Below, piece by piece: positions 11,408 to 25,264 of a stretch of DNA of 60,000 nt. Every line of letters begins with the position of its first letter. Within the stretch, counting starts at the first letter, position 1. The translations under genes were made by a program, and so were the position numbers. Origin of the DNA: Lineus longissimus (lineage: Eukaryota; Nemertea; Pilidiophora; Heteronemertea; Lineidae); contig NC_088324.1 of assembly GCF_910592395.1 (NCBI RefSeq), positions 12,180,953 through 12,240,952 of the forward strand, written 5' to 3'. The notes under the pieces are model-generated. The model had not been told where the DNA came from and did not search any database. It saw only the letters and a program-made list of their open reading frames with translations.

Positions 11408-13249
11408 CTGAAATTGAGAAAGTGATGGTGACAAAGTGATGGAGGAGAATAAGCATTAGAGGATGGATGAGGAACTGGCATCATCAGATTTGGTGTCTTT
11501 CACAGTCTTGACAGATAAGAAAGTGTAGAGTGGCCAACCGAAATCTTGTGACATAAAGAATTAAGACTGAGCCTGCAGTCCTTGGTTGTCTAATCAAATT
11601 GTGCGGTGCCAGCTGATGGATTTTGGAAGTAATTTGAGGTCAACCCGAGTAGTTGTGATAAGATAACTAAGGACAAACAGTGCGGTATTAAACATTTCAT
11701 TTATTCATGAATGTCACACATGAGAAAATCAAGATCCCCTCCCCGAACACCGAGAGTGATAGCAACTGGGAAATCGTTTCAAGTGAAGAGAGAGTTTTCT
11801 GCCTGAACAATCCCACAAATCGCTGATTGAAATATTCCTCTCTCATGATATTTGGAACGAGATTTAGGAAAACAATCACAAGCTCTGCTGATAAAAAGAC
11901 TTTTTCCATGGTAATCGGATTTCAAAAATAGAATTGTGGTGTGACATTTATGGGTCTTTGCTTTTCTCAAATGGAAAAATGAACCACAGAGAAGAGGAAT
12001 CAAGATCATCTTAAATTGAAAATTTGAAAATGAACTCGTAATCCCAGATGATTCAGATTCAAATAAAATAATGGTAGCAGCTCTAATCAGATTTGAAATA
12101 CTAAAAAGGACTTGAATTAGAAACTGTACAATTACGTTAAGGATTTGATTGAAAACTGATTGGGACTTAATGGTTGAATAGAAATGGGATATTTCGATTG
12201 TATGCTCCCTTAATCAAATTAAAGCTGTGGGAATTTCTCTCTTTCAGGAGCAACTCAATTGATTTTGCAGTGATTGGGAGAGTTGTAGTTGTTTTTTGCA
12301 AGTGAATGCGGAAATGCACCCTCAAAGTTTCAGCACTTCATGCAATTTGACAAATTAATGCCCTTCTTTGACAGGTGGGGTGGACCAAATTCCTTGAATG
12401 GTGTTTGTCGAAATAAGAGAACAGTGGCCCTGAGATTAAGATGGGGGTCATGAATTTGCCAACATGTTACATTAGTTCCAAGGTCAAGCCATATGCCTGG
12501 TCACTGCTCTTTCTCCAGAGGACTCCGAATCGATGTAAAAGAACTGACAGAGGAATTAGCTTGAACAGGACTGAGGATGAAGAGAATTAAACTGTACATT
12601 GCATGACCTAGACCGCAGCCACGCATACACTCACACCAATCCTGCCTGTCTTCCCTACGATTGCCAACCCTGGCTAGATAGATTACTTTTTAATCCTTGC
12701 GTTATTGCCGATGCTCGCTTACTCTCTTGCTTTACACCAGCAACACAATAATCCGGCATCATTTGCGAGCCAGTGCCTTGTTTTATGGTGCTTTATGACA
12801 ACACATCAGCAATAACTCACTGGACAAGCTGCAAATGCAATGAATATCTCTACAAATGGTCCACGGGTACTGACTTACGTGACTGGTCTCAGCTTTGCAT
12901 GGATTGGTCAGAGAACTACGATTGGCTCAGAGCAATAAATTGAGTAGATAACATCCATAGACCATTGCCTTGCTGTTGAAGGGACTTATTTCGATAATCA
13001 GCATCAAGGCCACGGTGAGCTGTTCACCCCATGCAATCTGACTTCTGCCACAGGGGTATGGCTGCATCACCATTTGCTTTTTGATATGCAGCAACCATTG
13101 GCAACTATGATGCAAAACACGTGTTTATCGGCTTGACACTGCAGGATGACACAAGTGAAATGTCCAACTTTCTTGGATTTTCCGTAGGATTGTCAACACA
13201 AGTTGTGCCTGTCAAAAAGCAATGGTGCTCTCCTATGTCAGTACTTTAC
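11408..13249 (-). other. Intron within the PTB-coding region
   Basis: This 1.8-kb intron has GT-AG ends and holds only non-coding AT-rich sequence as far as I can see. Confidence 0.75.
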
Positions 13250-13358
13250 CTTTTTATAAGCCTTGAAAACATTGCACTTGAATACATTGGTGGTACCATC
13301 TCTGGCGATGTAGCTGAATATCTTCAGATCTTGTGAGTCGTGAGAAACATAGAAGATT
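13250..13358 (-). CDS. NOS1AP: NOS1AP exon: PTB core, [20 protein letters not shown]
   Basis: This 109-nt exon starts with the last base of an Arg codon and encodes 36 further residues: [20 protein letters not shown], then [16 protein letters not shown]. The first 20 residues are identical to human NOS1AP as I recall it. It is the most conserved block of the PTB domain, the central sheet around the peptide groove. The acceptor is a ctctcttcag tract at 13359; the donor is AAG|gtaaag at 13249. Start phase 2, end phase 0. Confidence 0.95.
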
Positions 13359-14172
13359 CTGAAGAGAGAAAGAAACTCAGCAGTCAATACAGGACTTGGC
13401 GCTTTTGTTCATGGCCAGCGACAATGCTCACAGTGGCAGCAGATTTTCAACTTTTGTCAAGACTTTCTATTCCATTTACACTCTTTGGTGGACACTGGCA
13501 ACCTGTGAAAACATGTTGGCACCATGACAACATAATGCAAGATCAACTCGGCCGTTGACAAGATAATTAGATCTTCTCATCTCTGATCAAAAGCCACAGA
13601 CTAATCATCCCAAACTTGCCTCATCAGAGACTCCATCTGTTAAATTAGGAACAAAATACTCCCAATGAGACCGAGGAATTCACAAATTTAACCGCGCTTA
13701 TTTATGCAAATATGTTTACGGCAGAAAAAGGGCTTAGGGACGCGAGCAAAGTGGCGTACTTTATTATAGACTCGTAACAAATTCTCGTGGGTATTAACGC
13801 TATTTCTGGTGGTTACTTGTCGACTGATGTGTATCAAAAGTTAATGTCAGGCGTCGTTGAGTAAGTTTGTTACTATAGACTTGATAATGAAGTTGTTTGT
13901 ATTTGGTTCTTGTAAATTTAGTTGTTGACAAATTAGGCATGCTGGAACAAGTTTACTGACCATCACTATGTGTTATTGGTATGGTGTCCCTGGTGCAGCT
14001 CACCAAGTGATTCACCATTGGGTGCCTTTTTTAGGCCGATTTGATATCAGAAGGCTGTAAAACATCATTTGATCAATCCTTCCAGTTTCTTCAGAGAGAA
14101 CTCATAACATGTTTCACAAACAGGAATTTACATGTAGCAAATATTCACCCCAAGCAAAATGCAGAATCTTAC
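13359..14172 (-). other. Intron between WPWDE and IFYVSH exons
   Basis: This 0.8-kb intron splits an Arg codon (phase 2), the same place as I expect from the vertebrate gene. No other feature was recognised. Confidence 0.8.
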
Positions 14173-14231
14173 CTATAAATAGCATGGTGCATTACCATCA
14201 ACCGGTTCTCATCCCATGGCCACTGGTTTTT
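14173..14231 (-). CDS. NOS1AP: NOS1AP exon: PTB domain, WPWDE segment
   Basis: This 59-nt exon encodes KNQWPWDENRLMVMHHAIY and two bases of the next codon (Arg, completed by the next exon). Human NOS1AP has [20 protein letters not shown] here, so W..WDE, MVM and IYR are conserved while the tail is diverged. The acceptor is ctttccag and the donor TAG|gtaaga. The exon is phase 0 at its start and phase 2 at its end. It is too short for ordinary ORF finding and was located by family comparison. Confidence 0.9.
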
Positions 14232-16637
14232 CTGGAAAGAGAATCGAGGAATCAACATTTCAACCATGCTGGACATCAGACCAATGCATTCTATCACCAA
14301 ACACTTAAAATTTGGGGGAAAATACAAAAGGGAGTTTGGCATACTCTAACTTGGATGATGTTCATGCAGCCAAAAGCTCGCAAATTTGCACTTGTTTTTC
14401 CTTTTGCTTGGACTGAATTCAGTGTACTGCACCCTAATCATCTGATCATGAGCTGAAGTCTCAACCACTACACCACCTCACCTGACTCTCTTACAGAAAC
14501 TAGGTTTCAAAACATTCTGGTGTGCATGCCAAGAAGAAATATCCAAACTTGTATATTTCATCTTTGTCTCCAAATATAGATTAGTCCTGAGAAATGCAAC
14601 ACTCAAAGTACAAATATCACAAAAAGATCCGACAACTATCCGCTAAATTAAGCCACAAGAGCAAAACAAACAAAAACGCTGTCTTTATTGGCCTTCAGAA
14701 TCTCAGCAAGGAATTTTTCGCCACAGATTCCTAGTTGGAGGGCTCATTGATTTTTACAACAGTTAATAACCACCACTTGTGAGAAGCTGCGGCGGTCTAA
14801 TTAAATTCTATGAGGAGGATGCACGTCAAACAATGTCTTCATGAGCGCAGTGATTCGGAATGTCGATGAAAGATGTTCTAAATTAGGTTTCTGAGTTGGA
14901 GCAAAAGAGATGAAGAAAATATTTGTTGCAGAGTTGAAGAGCAAGTGGTTTGCTTTGAATACCATCAGCACTTGGTAAAGAGATGTCGAGGAGAGAAAAT
15001 CTTGCACTCGCGAAAGCGCTGCTTGACATTTATCGAAATCTGATAAAAGTATGATGCGCAGTATCAGTATCTACCAGAAGTCAACAGTGTTAAAACCAAG
15101 CAGATTCCTTCAGGATCTTATGAGCCCTCTCAACACAGCCACCACTACAAGTTTGAGCAATGCATTACCAAACCGCCACCTCAGATACATGCATCTGCAA
15201 ACAACAAGGGCGCCACCTACAGGAGCATTTTTTTACAACAATTTCTTTCAATAATATTTACACTAAAAGCAACATAATAGGGGTTCAAGAACACAGCAAA
15301 TTTAGTCTACTAATTGCACAGAAAATATCAATATTTGAACTAACAAAATTGGCATTTAAAAGCAACAGAAGCAATAAATGGAAACCATCACCACTTGCCC
15401 ATTTGAAAAAGAGACTAACCACCATAAATATAATACTTCCTCCCAAATTACTGTTTTCTGCAATCGCTAAATGCACACAATTCTAGAGACATAACGTGCA
15501 CCCAATGTAGTTTTTTTAAGCAAAATATCAGAAGATGGTGGATGATCTGTTCTTCAAAGGGTCACTTGACAAGCAATTTAAAGTTACATATTGGCAATTC
15601 AAGTAACCACACCTCGAGTCAGTTTGAATTGCTGTGATCCCTTTCGGAGGTCAGTGACTCAGAGACTATGATTACTTCTATTCTAGTATTTGAGGTTTGC
15701 TATGCGATTGATGTGCATAATTATAGTAAGTGGCAGCTAGGTTTGTGGCAAGGGGTGGGGTGGAGGATGAAATAAAGGAGTAAATAGGATGATGATGATG
15801 AGAATGAACAAGAAACCAAGGTTGTTTCACAGGGTGCTTAAGTGCTTTTTGAAGTCCAGTAAACAAAGGATGGATCTTAAACATTGTTACTGGGGTGTGG
15901 GTATGACGAGGCATGCATGAGCTCAGGTTTAGAGAGAGATCTCAAGTAAATGATTTCAATAACTGGGATGCACGTCATAAACTTGAAGGCAGGGGTGGGT
16001 GAGGTTACAAGAATTGCCGAATGAACGAAAACTATCATTACATCATGGTCTATGTCTGGAGCTGATGTTTGGCTGAATATCGTCCAGTCTCGAAGCTGTG
16101 GAAGGGACAGGAAATCATTTAGTAAAACATTGACGTGAAAGCTATGGACAACACGACATGAAATGCCGGAGAATGGTTAGAATCATAGAGAATAGTCCCA
16201 TAGTATCATTATCTTCCAGCATATCATGTCGGCTAACTCAAACAAGAACTAACAACAAACACAGCACAACGTTGAACAAGACTGAAAGTAGGTTCACATT
16301 GAAGAAAGCATTCATGAGAGAGAAGATACTAAGACAATTGAAGACAAATACAAAACAGTAGCCTTCTTAAACTCTGATTCTAAAACACCTTCAAAGCACA
16401 GTGCCTTGTTTTCGTTGCAGCGACTAGGGCTATCGTACCACTAGAGTTGGTGCCAAAGATGGAAGTAGCAAAAAAGCAGTCAAAATAGCACTTCAATGTT
16501 TAGTCTGAGTTGTTTTAGAAAGAACTTTTCCCATTTTCGAAATTCGGTTGTCTCCCCAAACACCACTCAGATGGAGTTGTCAATTTACCCAAAACCAGAG
16601 TGCAAATTCGACTAAAATGACTGAAAATGCCACAAAC
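14232..16637 (-). other. Intron between YEFKAK and WPWDE exons
   Basis: This 2.4-kb intron contains a worn SINE head at about 14420-14480. The other open frames show no coding character. Confidence 0.75.
14420..14485 (-). mobile_element. Degenerate tRNA-derived SINE head
   Basis: On the minus strand TGGTGTAGTGG (14475-14465) fits a polymerase III A box. At the tRNA-like distance of about 42 bases, GGTGCAGTAC is a decayed B box. The sequence between resembles that of the copy at 42540 (catgat). Confidence 0.4.
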
Positions 16638-16730
16638 CTTTTTCTTTTTTCGTAATGTAACTTTAGCACCTTCGGTTGATATTGTGATTAACACTTTCTT
16701 CTTCTTTATCGCTTTGGCTTTGAACTCGTA
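16638..16730 (-). CDS. NOS1AP: NOS1AP exon: PTB domain, Lys-rich strand
   Basis: This 93-nt exon encodes 31 residues starting YEFKAKAIKKKKVLITISTE and ending TLRKKKK. Human NOS1AP reads [31 protein letters not shown]. The basic cluster is typical of this PTB subfamily and is likely to contribute to phosphoinositide contact (inference). The acceptor is ttttcag at 16731; the donor is AAG|gtttgt, weaker than consensus. Both edges are phase 0. An open frame on this strand runs through both splice sites, so only the matching part is coding. Confidence 0.94.
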
Positions 16731-17529
16731 CTGAAAATACAAGGAGGATTGGACGCGATAAGGAAAAGACATCATTTTGAGAAAAGTTCTGACAAAAGGA
16801 TGATGATCAAGTGATGGGAAGTTTATTGGACCTAAAGATGCAAATTCCTTGTTGTTGTTGGATCTTCAACAAAAGTGGCAAGCCCGGAATCGTAATGATG
16901 AGGTGGTAACAACTTACAAGCCAAAGTAGCATGAAGATTGCGCTGCCATCAGTTCACTGAAACTCTCATTCTAAATTATCGTTGAAACCCTAAAATAGCT
17001 CAAAGTTGTCTGAAGCAATCTTGCTGAGTGGATGTCGAATGAGTGAATTATTTCCCTCTAAGTACTGCAGTCTTGTAGCAGGATATTGAACACTGATTTG
17101 GTATGAGTAAAAGATCTCCCATTTGATATATGAACATATAAGATCAACAACAGTATAGCAATCGAACATAGTGAATGAAGCCAAAGAACTGCATCTTCAG
17201 ATTAAGAATTCCATGAAGGAAACCTTACTTCAGCCAGACATGTTTCTCGGGTATAGCATACTCGTAACTTCAGAGGTTTCTGGTTTGAGACACGGTACAA
17301 ACACTTTGGCATATGGCTCTAAAGGAGTCAAACCCACCTTGTGCCAGACAGGAATCCAACAATATTGTAACCACTTCACCACCAGTCTCTCACAAATGAA
17401 TTTTGTCTATAGAAGTCAAGGTTGCTTGAACCAGTTCTCTGACTGCCACCGCTTCACCAACAGATTATCGTCTTAAGTCAACACAAGGAAGTTCTGCTGC
17501 AGAAGCCATATTGTCGAGGTCGTGACAGC

Positions 17530-17870
17530 CACTCTTCACCATCTGATGATGAGAAGCCCCATCCAGACACTGTCCGTGTCTGGCAGTTGTTGAGGCAATC
17601 ATAGTAAAGATATCACGTAGAGCCCACATTCTCTAAAGTCTATTCAAGAGACGTTTTGATGAACTGCTATGGATAGCCATATTTTGACAGTAACCGAATG
17701 TCAAGGTGAAATGAAAGTCTCCTCGATATATGCACATCGCTGGTAGATCAGTTCGCAGCCACTTCTGACCACCAGAGCTCCCATCAGATGATGAGAAGCC
17801 CCATCATCAACACTGTCCCTGTCAAGCAGCAATTAAGGCAATCATTGCTAAGATATCACATTGCTGGGAG
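17530..17870 (+). repeat. Direct duplication, offset 242 bp
   Basis: gatgatgagaagcccc occurs at 17545 and 17787, each followed by cactgtccNtgtc, gcaatcatNNtaagatatcac. Homology covers roughly 100 bases per copy, with small indels. Confidence 0.75.
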
Positions 17871-18734
17871 CAACCCTGGTGATGGCTGATGTGATGGGAT
17901 ACCTTTTAGTATAATTGATGGCTTGGGGGAAGTGCCATATTGTGTGGGTGACAACTGATGTTGGATGCCGGATGTGACTGGACTAGCATTATCATCGGAC
18001 TCCAATTGAAACATTGGTGGAAGGAACAATAAATTATACCTATGACAATCTATCCATCAGAAAGCCACTGCCATATACTCCCCCAAACAACAACAAATTC
18101 CTAAAGGTTATTTGCTGGGATGCATAGGCAACACAGCACCATACGGACTAATGATATATTCTTCCAAGGCAACTCCACACAGGAATTGCATCATGGGTAC
18201 ATAATAAATTCAATCTTCTGGCCGCTGTCGAGAAATAAATTGTTGATTTGCGCTGTCAGGAGCTCGTTACGACCTGATAAGGTGATCGTGGTCGAAATTG
18301 CTGGTCACTTTGCTAATGAAGACAAATGCCAAGACCAGCTGAGGCCAGAAACAGGTGGACATCGAGCCTTTTTATAATCTTTGAGATAGGATTTCTTCCT
18401 CTAACTTTTTTGAAGAAGAAACAGTTTTTTTCTTCTTCTGCACTTATGTGCATCATGTGGCGATTGGTCATCGTAAAATGCATTTTTAGTTACGATAATG
18501 GCAAATACTCCTTTATTACTCACTGAGCACTTTTTTCACTTACGTTAATGCAAGCACCTTTTTCATTATCACCTACTATAAGGTGGCTGCTGGATCACTT
18601 ATCGCGACAATGACTAATGGAGATTTATGCTCAGGATATACAGGGTTTCGCCTCGCAATTTCCATTTATCTTTTTTCTGCCAGGAGGTATTATTAATATA
18701 AAGTGAATGGCAGATACATTCCAAGATTGGATAC

Positions 18735-18850
18735 TTACTGTAAACCTCTTTATTTTCGTGCCCTATATATGTTCGTGGAAACATCCTCTTCAGATGTTGC
18801 TTACATCTATTTCTGTGAATAGATGCATTTACTAATGTTAAAACTATAAC
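18735..18850 (+). mobile_element. Possible MITE-like element end
   Basis: The start tactgtaaacctctttattttcgtg is a pattern seen at ends of short non-autonomous elements in marine invertebrates. A matching inverted end was not clearly found, so the call is tentative. Confidence 0.25.
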
Positions 18851-19019
18851 ATGGCTTCATCTTGCCACGCCCTCCCAAACTGTCGCTGAAGCTTTGGCAT
18901 CAGTCTTGATTCGAGATTGTTCCCTCTCGCAGAAACACTCCACAACACTACACCACACACCCGATTTTCATTTATCATGTAAGCATCCCCTCTCAATCAT
19001 AAGACGCTACAGTGGAGAT

Positions 19020-19275
19020 CTAAAATATTACGATCGGTCAATAATTCCCGCCAATATATCATCAATATTTATCATTCTAAATGAGCGAACAATTTACGCT
19101 TATCTGTCCGACGTCGTCAACAGTCCGTCTCGAATTATCCGCCATGCGCGGAGAATCATGTATTCTGGCCATATTATCACACTTGATTGGCAGAGGAGGT
19201 CTTGCAACATCGTATGAAAAACGCAAATTTATTGCCATCGGTCAAGCGCGGGATCGAAATGGTAAACTCTGGTCT
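19020..19275. promoter_or_regulatory. CpG-dense patch, candidate regulatory element
   Basis: About 20 CpG dinucleotides lie within some 200 bases here, against one or two per 60 bases nearby. No reading frame translates into a recognisable protein and no splice-bounded exon fits. Such local CpG retention in a long intron suggests an unmethylated regulatory sequence or a young insertion (inference). Confidence 0.35.
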
Positions 19276-20934
19276 GGATTCGTCCATAATAGATATATGA
19301 CCATCGTCCATTCCACATCAAGCGGCATAGTTTTTCATACAAAATGTACAGAATTTGACGGCCATATACACTAATTTCAGGGCGAAATGGACCGTGATGG
19401 CTATAAACATGAAATCTACATTACTTTCGCATGAGATATGGAAATAGCTATAAGTATTATCGATAGACTGCTAAGAAAGTTCATAACTATGTCCATAACT
19501 CACACTGGCTAGACACACTTTTGTAAGGATGGCCAAACTCCTCATAAAATATCAGGAACCTTTGGTACACTTTAGGGGCTAAATCAAGGACAGGACGGCA
19601 CCGCCATGCTCATTTAGAACCCTAAGCAAGTTACTTTGAATGTGACGTAAAAGCAAGATTCCTTGCACCTGGTGTCTATGCTAGGGCAAGCAAAAGACCC
19701 CATCCAAGTGGATAGTACAGTGGAGCCCAGGCGAGGCTTCAATCACCGGGTAAAGGTGGTGCAGAGTTTTTTTCTAAGGAGAGTTATTTTCTGCACTCGA
19801 TCATAACATTTTCATATCTTGCATACCGAAAAAAAGGTTTCTAGAAATCTTCGTTTCAAAGAGTGCTCTTAAAGGGGATTACAGTTAATGTTACCATCAA
19901 GCCATCAACTCTTTGCAAATCTTTTAACCCCAGTAATGACAGATGGCCAACTCATCCATCATTTCCTGGCAACTTCTCCACATGCAACACTGCAAAAAAG
20001 CTGCAATAATTTTCTAATTATTGATGGGTACTGACTCCTAAAATGCTGACCCCTGTGCATTGAAACTGAAATTTATGGAAACCATCGCCTCAAGTCAAGC
20101 ACATCAAGTTTTTCATGGATCGATAAATTCCTCCAAGACAGCACCAAGACCACATCAAATAATTTCTTGCAATTTTTCCAAAGCCTTTCATGTGAATAAT
20201 GGCCAGTACGTGCCAATATCAGCTCTATTCCATGACAAAAATGCCCAAAATATGTGTACATTTACCAAAACTGCCAGTACCAATGCAAAATATTTTTGGC
20301 TGAAGCTGAATATGTTGAATTCAAATCACAAAATAATGATGTTCAACCTAACTACGCAAAGGTTCCAGTGCATTTTCTGTTTTAATGTACATCAATTATA
20401 GCTCTAGATCTTTACCAGCAATCTCAATCAAACGTTATACGTTCAATAAATGCAGTCTTTAGATACATGTAGCATGGCATGAGTTTCTTATTAGCTAATT
20501 ATTTCTTACACTTTGTCAAGTGACGTTTGAATTCATAGAAATTGCGCCGGAGTAATTTCCCGTTCTTTAAGAACGCCTGCAGCCTCATTCTGAAGATAAG
20601 CGCCGTCAGCCATGAAAACAGTGTTTTCACTTCTGGAGGAAGTCGTGTTCCGAAGCCAGAGGAAATTAGACCATTGATTTTATGATGAAATCTTGTGAGG
20701 GCTGATCATTAGGTTCCCTTCAACTAACTGCAGCTATGTATTTCTGATAAGTTACAATATCGTCACTTCAATATTGAGTTTTAATAATTTCTGTGCCATA
20801 AGTCACCAATTCTGCATAATAAGGTCAAATCATTAGCTTATGAAACACCAACTAAACAAGAGCCATTAGGAGAACTCGGGCAATAAGACATCACTTTTGA
20901 TTAAATTCACCAAGTACTAATCACACATTCTGTT

Positions 20935-21125
20935 CCGTCTGTCAATAATTTTATCGCCTACTGACGGTTTCCCGCCCGGTGGACGTCAACCATGATTGAA
21001 ATGAAAATTGTTTTTTCTCGCGTTAATGAATCTTTGCCAAGTTATTGACGTGATCGGTAATAAACGATCGTGCTCAGTAATTCGTAATAACCACACTGAG
21101 TGAATACGCAAACATCCCCATCGGT
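20935..21125. promoter_or_regulatory. CpG-dense patch with TGACGT/TTATTGAC strings
   Basis: Roughly a dozen CpGs in 190 bases, with ttattgacgtgatcgg resembling a CRE-type site and repeated (t)caataa/taataa cores. This may be a conserved non-coding element. There is no coding signal. Confidence 0.3.
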
Positions 21126-24100
21126 ACATTTTATGAATGATCACGGTTTGTTTCCAAGTAATCTAATATTAGATTTTTTGCTTCTTGCCTAATGGTCATA
21201 TATTTACCATGTTTATTATTGACTTACGTTTGGTTGTGCTTGCTGTTGCAATGAAGACTGTTATGGCAGCTGGGGTTCCAAATGCGATTCTGAGACCTAA
21301 GAGACATCAGCAATTTGCCGTCATCAACTTAGTCCTTCTTAAAAACAATTTATATACATGCATGCAGTCTCTGCTTCGTATTTTTCTGAATAATCAATTT
21401 TCAATATAGACTCAGATCATACATTACCACATAAGAAGTCCTCTTTGATCTCTTGATGTAGAGGTAACAAAGTTAAGAAACTCATCCAAATATTAAGCCC
21501 GACTATCAGTTGCATTTTTGCGTAATATTTCGAAATTATTTAGCTGAAAGCATCTCCAGGAAAATTTTTAAAAAACTTTAAAAGGAGATTGTCATGCAAT
21601 GCAACTCATTTTTCAAAAGAAGGAGATTACTGAACGTAGAAATGAGCCATACAAAAGCTTTTGTGTAATTGAATTTTTTTGTGTAATTAATTTTTTAATT
21701 TCCTTTCGAAGTAAAATCATACGATGAGGAGAACATTTCAAAAGAAAGAGGAGATATCACTAGTATGATAGGATTCAATCAACATTATGATTAGTACTGT
21801 GACAAAATCTGCTATCGCAGATAAGAATATTCATCCGTCTTCATCAGGACTTGGCTGTTGCAGACAATTTCAATCAGTATTTTCTTAGGACACCAGACAC
21901 TTGTATTTTTGTTGCAGTAATCAGTTTTCACCAGGAAATACTTCAAGTAAAAGACATTTCAAAACTGCAATGCCTGCTTAAGCTGCAGCTATCAACAACT
22001 AAACGATGAGGAAAATTACTTTAAAGACTTGATGGCCCCAACTCCATTTGAAATATTCACAGGTCCCGAAGGATACCACAGCCTAATTGTGAACCCATTT
22101 CCTCCTTGATTGATTTCAATAAATATCAATTTGATGCCTGTCAATCTCTAATCAATTATAAATGAAAAGCCATCTTCGGGAAATAAAGTTTCAAACTTAT
22201 GTGTTTTATTTCTTTGAAAGCATTCGATGTTAGAAATTTGGATGAATACGGAACAGTCCGAATTCTCAAGCTAAATTCCACTAACGTCAGAAGCTCTGTA
22301 GAAAGATTGGCCAACTCTCGCTGACAGTGTTGGTTTCCACCGGGGGCTTCTGGTTGATGCTTTGCCCTCAACTGATTATTTGTAATGCAGGGTGTTTTTC
22401 AGCCCTTAAGATGTTATTCTTCGTCCCAACTAAAGTCAACCTTTATCAAATGACTGTTTTCTGAAAACAAAAAGGACATTTCTCAAATATCTCATCAAAA
22501 TAACTTTCTTCAAAATATTTCAAAACTCCTTGAAATACGATATCGCATTATAATTTACGTCTAGGTTACATGGCAACGTGTCACATCAAAGACATATATA
22601 GAATGCTAAAAAGCTAATTTTTGAATTAATTGGTGACTGACGACATGGAAGCCTTCCAGGTTCACTTTGAAGTTTGAACTGCATGAGCACGTATCATTGG
22701 CAGGGTTTGATGTCTAAGTATTTGAAACTGCATAAGAAGGTTTAACCATGTTCTGCGCGCCACCAACATGGTCGTGCACATATAAAGCACTATGGCATTT
22801 CTGAGAGTATCACGTGAGAGAGCAGCGAATGACTACAGGTGTAATTCCAAACATACCAGTGAGAGGAGGAACCAGGGTTCCCTCTCAGCACATCAAGCTG
22901 ATCGATACGTGGCATTCCATAGCCTCCTCATTAGCAACAGAAAGAATTCCAAGTTTCCGATTTAGAATTCAATAACAGCCTGTAGCCAACAAGTTTTTAC
23001 CATTTTTATAACAAGTTTCTACTTTGAAAGGAAACTTGTGATCCAAATTTTCAGTAAATCTTCCACTTTTGTCTAAATTAAGAACAATTCCTGACAACAC
23101 TGATGTGCCATCAATCTTAAGATTTTTCAACGCAATTCACCAAGCGAAAGGAATGTTATCCTTTGCCTGCATTTCGTTAAGAGGATTTATTTCCCAAGAA
23201 AAAAATCCCTGTCACATTGCGAGAATTTTTGGGACGCTGATATGCTGCCGCAAAATCCTAATTCCCAGTTGAAAAAGATTACACCAACTTCACAACAGTT
23301 TCAGCTAGGATACAGCATAAACTTTTAACAGGAAATTTGTCAAAATGTTGTAAAATTTATCAAAGTTGTTGAAAAGTAAACCAATATTGCTGTGATCTGT
23401 TATGCTGCTGAAAAAGTCATAAAGTATTCAATGCAATGATCTCTTCAAGCATTGTAAACCTCTTGCATTTTTTCCACAATTGTCTCTGACTGCGACATAG
23501 TTTGATGCTCGGAGATACGCTGATCAAATGGTGATACAGGAATTCTGGTACCCATGTCATACTTACCTGGAATGAAATCTACCATGCTACCAGTACCTCA
23601 GCATAGTTTTTTCCCAAATGCATTCAATTGCTTCTTCATCACCTCCCCGGAACCAGATGCAATTTTACATTCACATGTTATCTGCCCAGTCACCACCTCA
23701 GGGAAATTGACTTGTGGCCATAATGTGATAGAGCTCATCACTGCAACGTTTCTGAAGCACTCATAGGCAATAAGAACCGAAGTAATCCAATGGAGAAACT
23801 GAGTCAGGTTGAGTCGGGCAAGGTGGCCCAAAAGTTCATTGGTAACTTCAGAAGTTTTCTGTTTTCGTATTATATCTTGGCAAAAATAGCAAACATTTAC
23901 CTTCAAAACAGATTTAGATACTTGCAAAACACAACGTAATTCAGAATCTGCTGGAGTAGCAAGGAATAACTGTTAAACTTGGGATGAGTGTTCCTCATGT
24001 TTTGGAGCACACCAATTACAACGACCACATCATCAGCTGCAGTGCTTATTCATCAACATGTTCAACATGTTCAAAGATCGTAGCCAAATTCTACGCCTTG

Positions 24101-24214
24101 GGAACCACAACAGCCAAGCTGTCATCGAGCGTAAAAACCAAACCTACAACGAAAGTAGGATGCACTCTAAGGAAGCCCAATTAATCAAGAGAAGAGGGAA
24201 AAAACACTCATCAA

Positions 24215-24360
24215 TTTCTTTTAGGTGGCGGTGGGATAACAGCTCTACGCCAAGCCCATGAACGGTCGTTGTATGGTTGGCGGCGCCAGAACTTCATCAA
24301 TAATCAGAGTTCAGACTACGATGACTTCCTCGGCGGTTGATGACGTTTTTGTAAGACAGT
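24215..24360. promoter_or_regulatory. CpG-dense patch
   Basis: About ten CpGs in 145 bases, including ggcggcgcc at about 24280, stand out from AT-rich surroundings. No gene was identified. Confidence 0.25.
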
Positions 24361-25264
24361 TGTGATAGATCAGTCATGATTTCTAATGACAAAACACGAT
24401 CAGATTCCTTGGGTATTTTAAACTGAGATGAAAATGCAGATGACATGATACCAATCCCTAAGCAGAGGCAGTGGCCACACTGCTCTCAAGAAGTAGGTAG
24501 TCAGAACAGGCTATTCTCAGCGTTAAGCCATTTCAGCTTTATGTCCAGGTGCCTTCAAATAATGCAGCGATAGAAAACATGAAAAGGTTAACTGTCCCTT
24601 TACCAATTTTAGCCATGTTAGCTGTAACTTGGTAATGAAATGATTATATAGTCTTAGCCGGATTACCATAACAAGCAGTTCATCAACATGACTGCAGAAT
24701 GATAATATTTCTTCAGGAAGACACCAACCTTGAAGCAAATATCTGCAATCAATGCAAACCGCTGACCAAACAACGTCAGCCCCCGGCAATGGCGGATAGA
24801 ACGTCTGCGCCGATAGTTAGAAGTCGGATCACATGATCAATATTACAAACATTAAGATCTGATTCCGTCAGAGACCAGCGTATCATATCTCATCTTATCG
24901 TATTCATCGTTGTTGGTCGAAAATGTCACAATGGCTCTAATAATGTCCAGGATTGGATGTCTCTTTGTGTTTCACTAACTCTGGTGTCCAGTGTATAATA
25001 TTGGGCAAACTTAACTAAACTGGGGTACAATGCCAGAGGTAAAAGGACGCGGAATATCAATTGTATGACATACTATGGGGTGGTGGTCATGATAATCAAT
25101 AGACAGATAAAATCACAGTACGTTTCTGGCGAAATAATAGTCAGCATAACAGTACAAGTTCACAGCCACAGTGACTGGAGCGCCCAGACTTGCCAGATAT
25201 CCAAGCTCCCCAACATCACAAGATGAAAACATTACCCTCATCATGCCCTCTTGATACAACCCCT

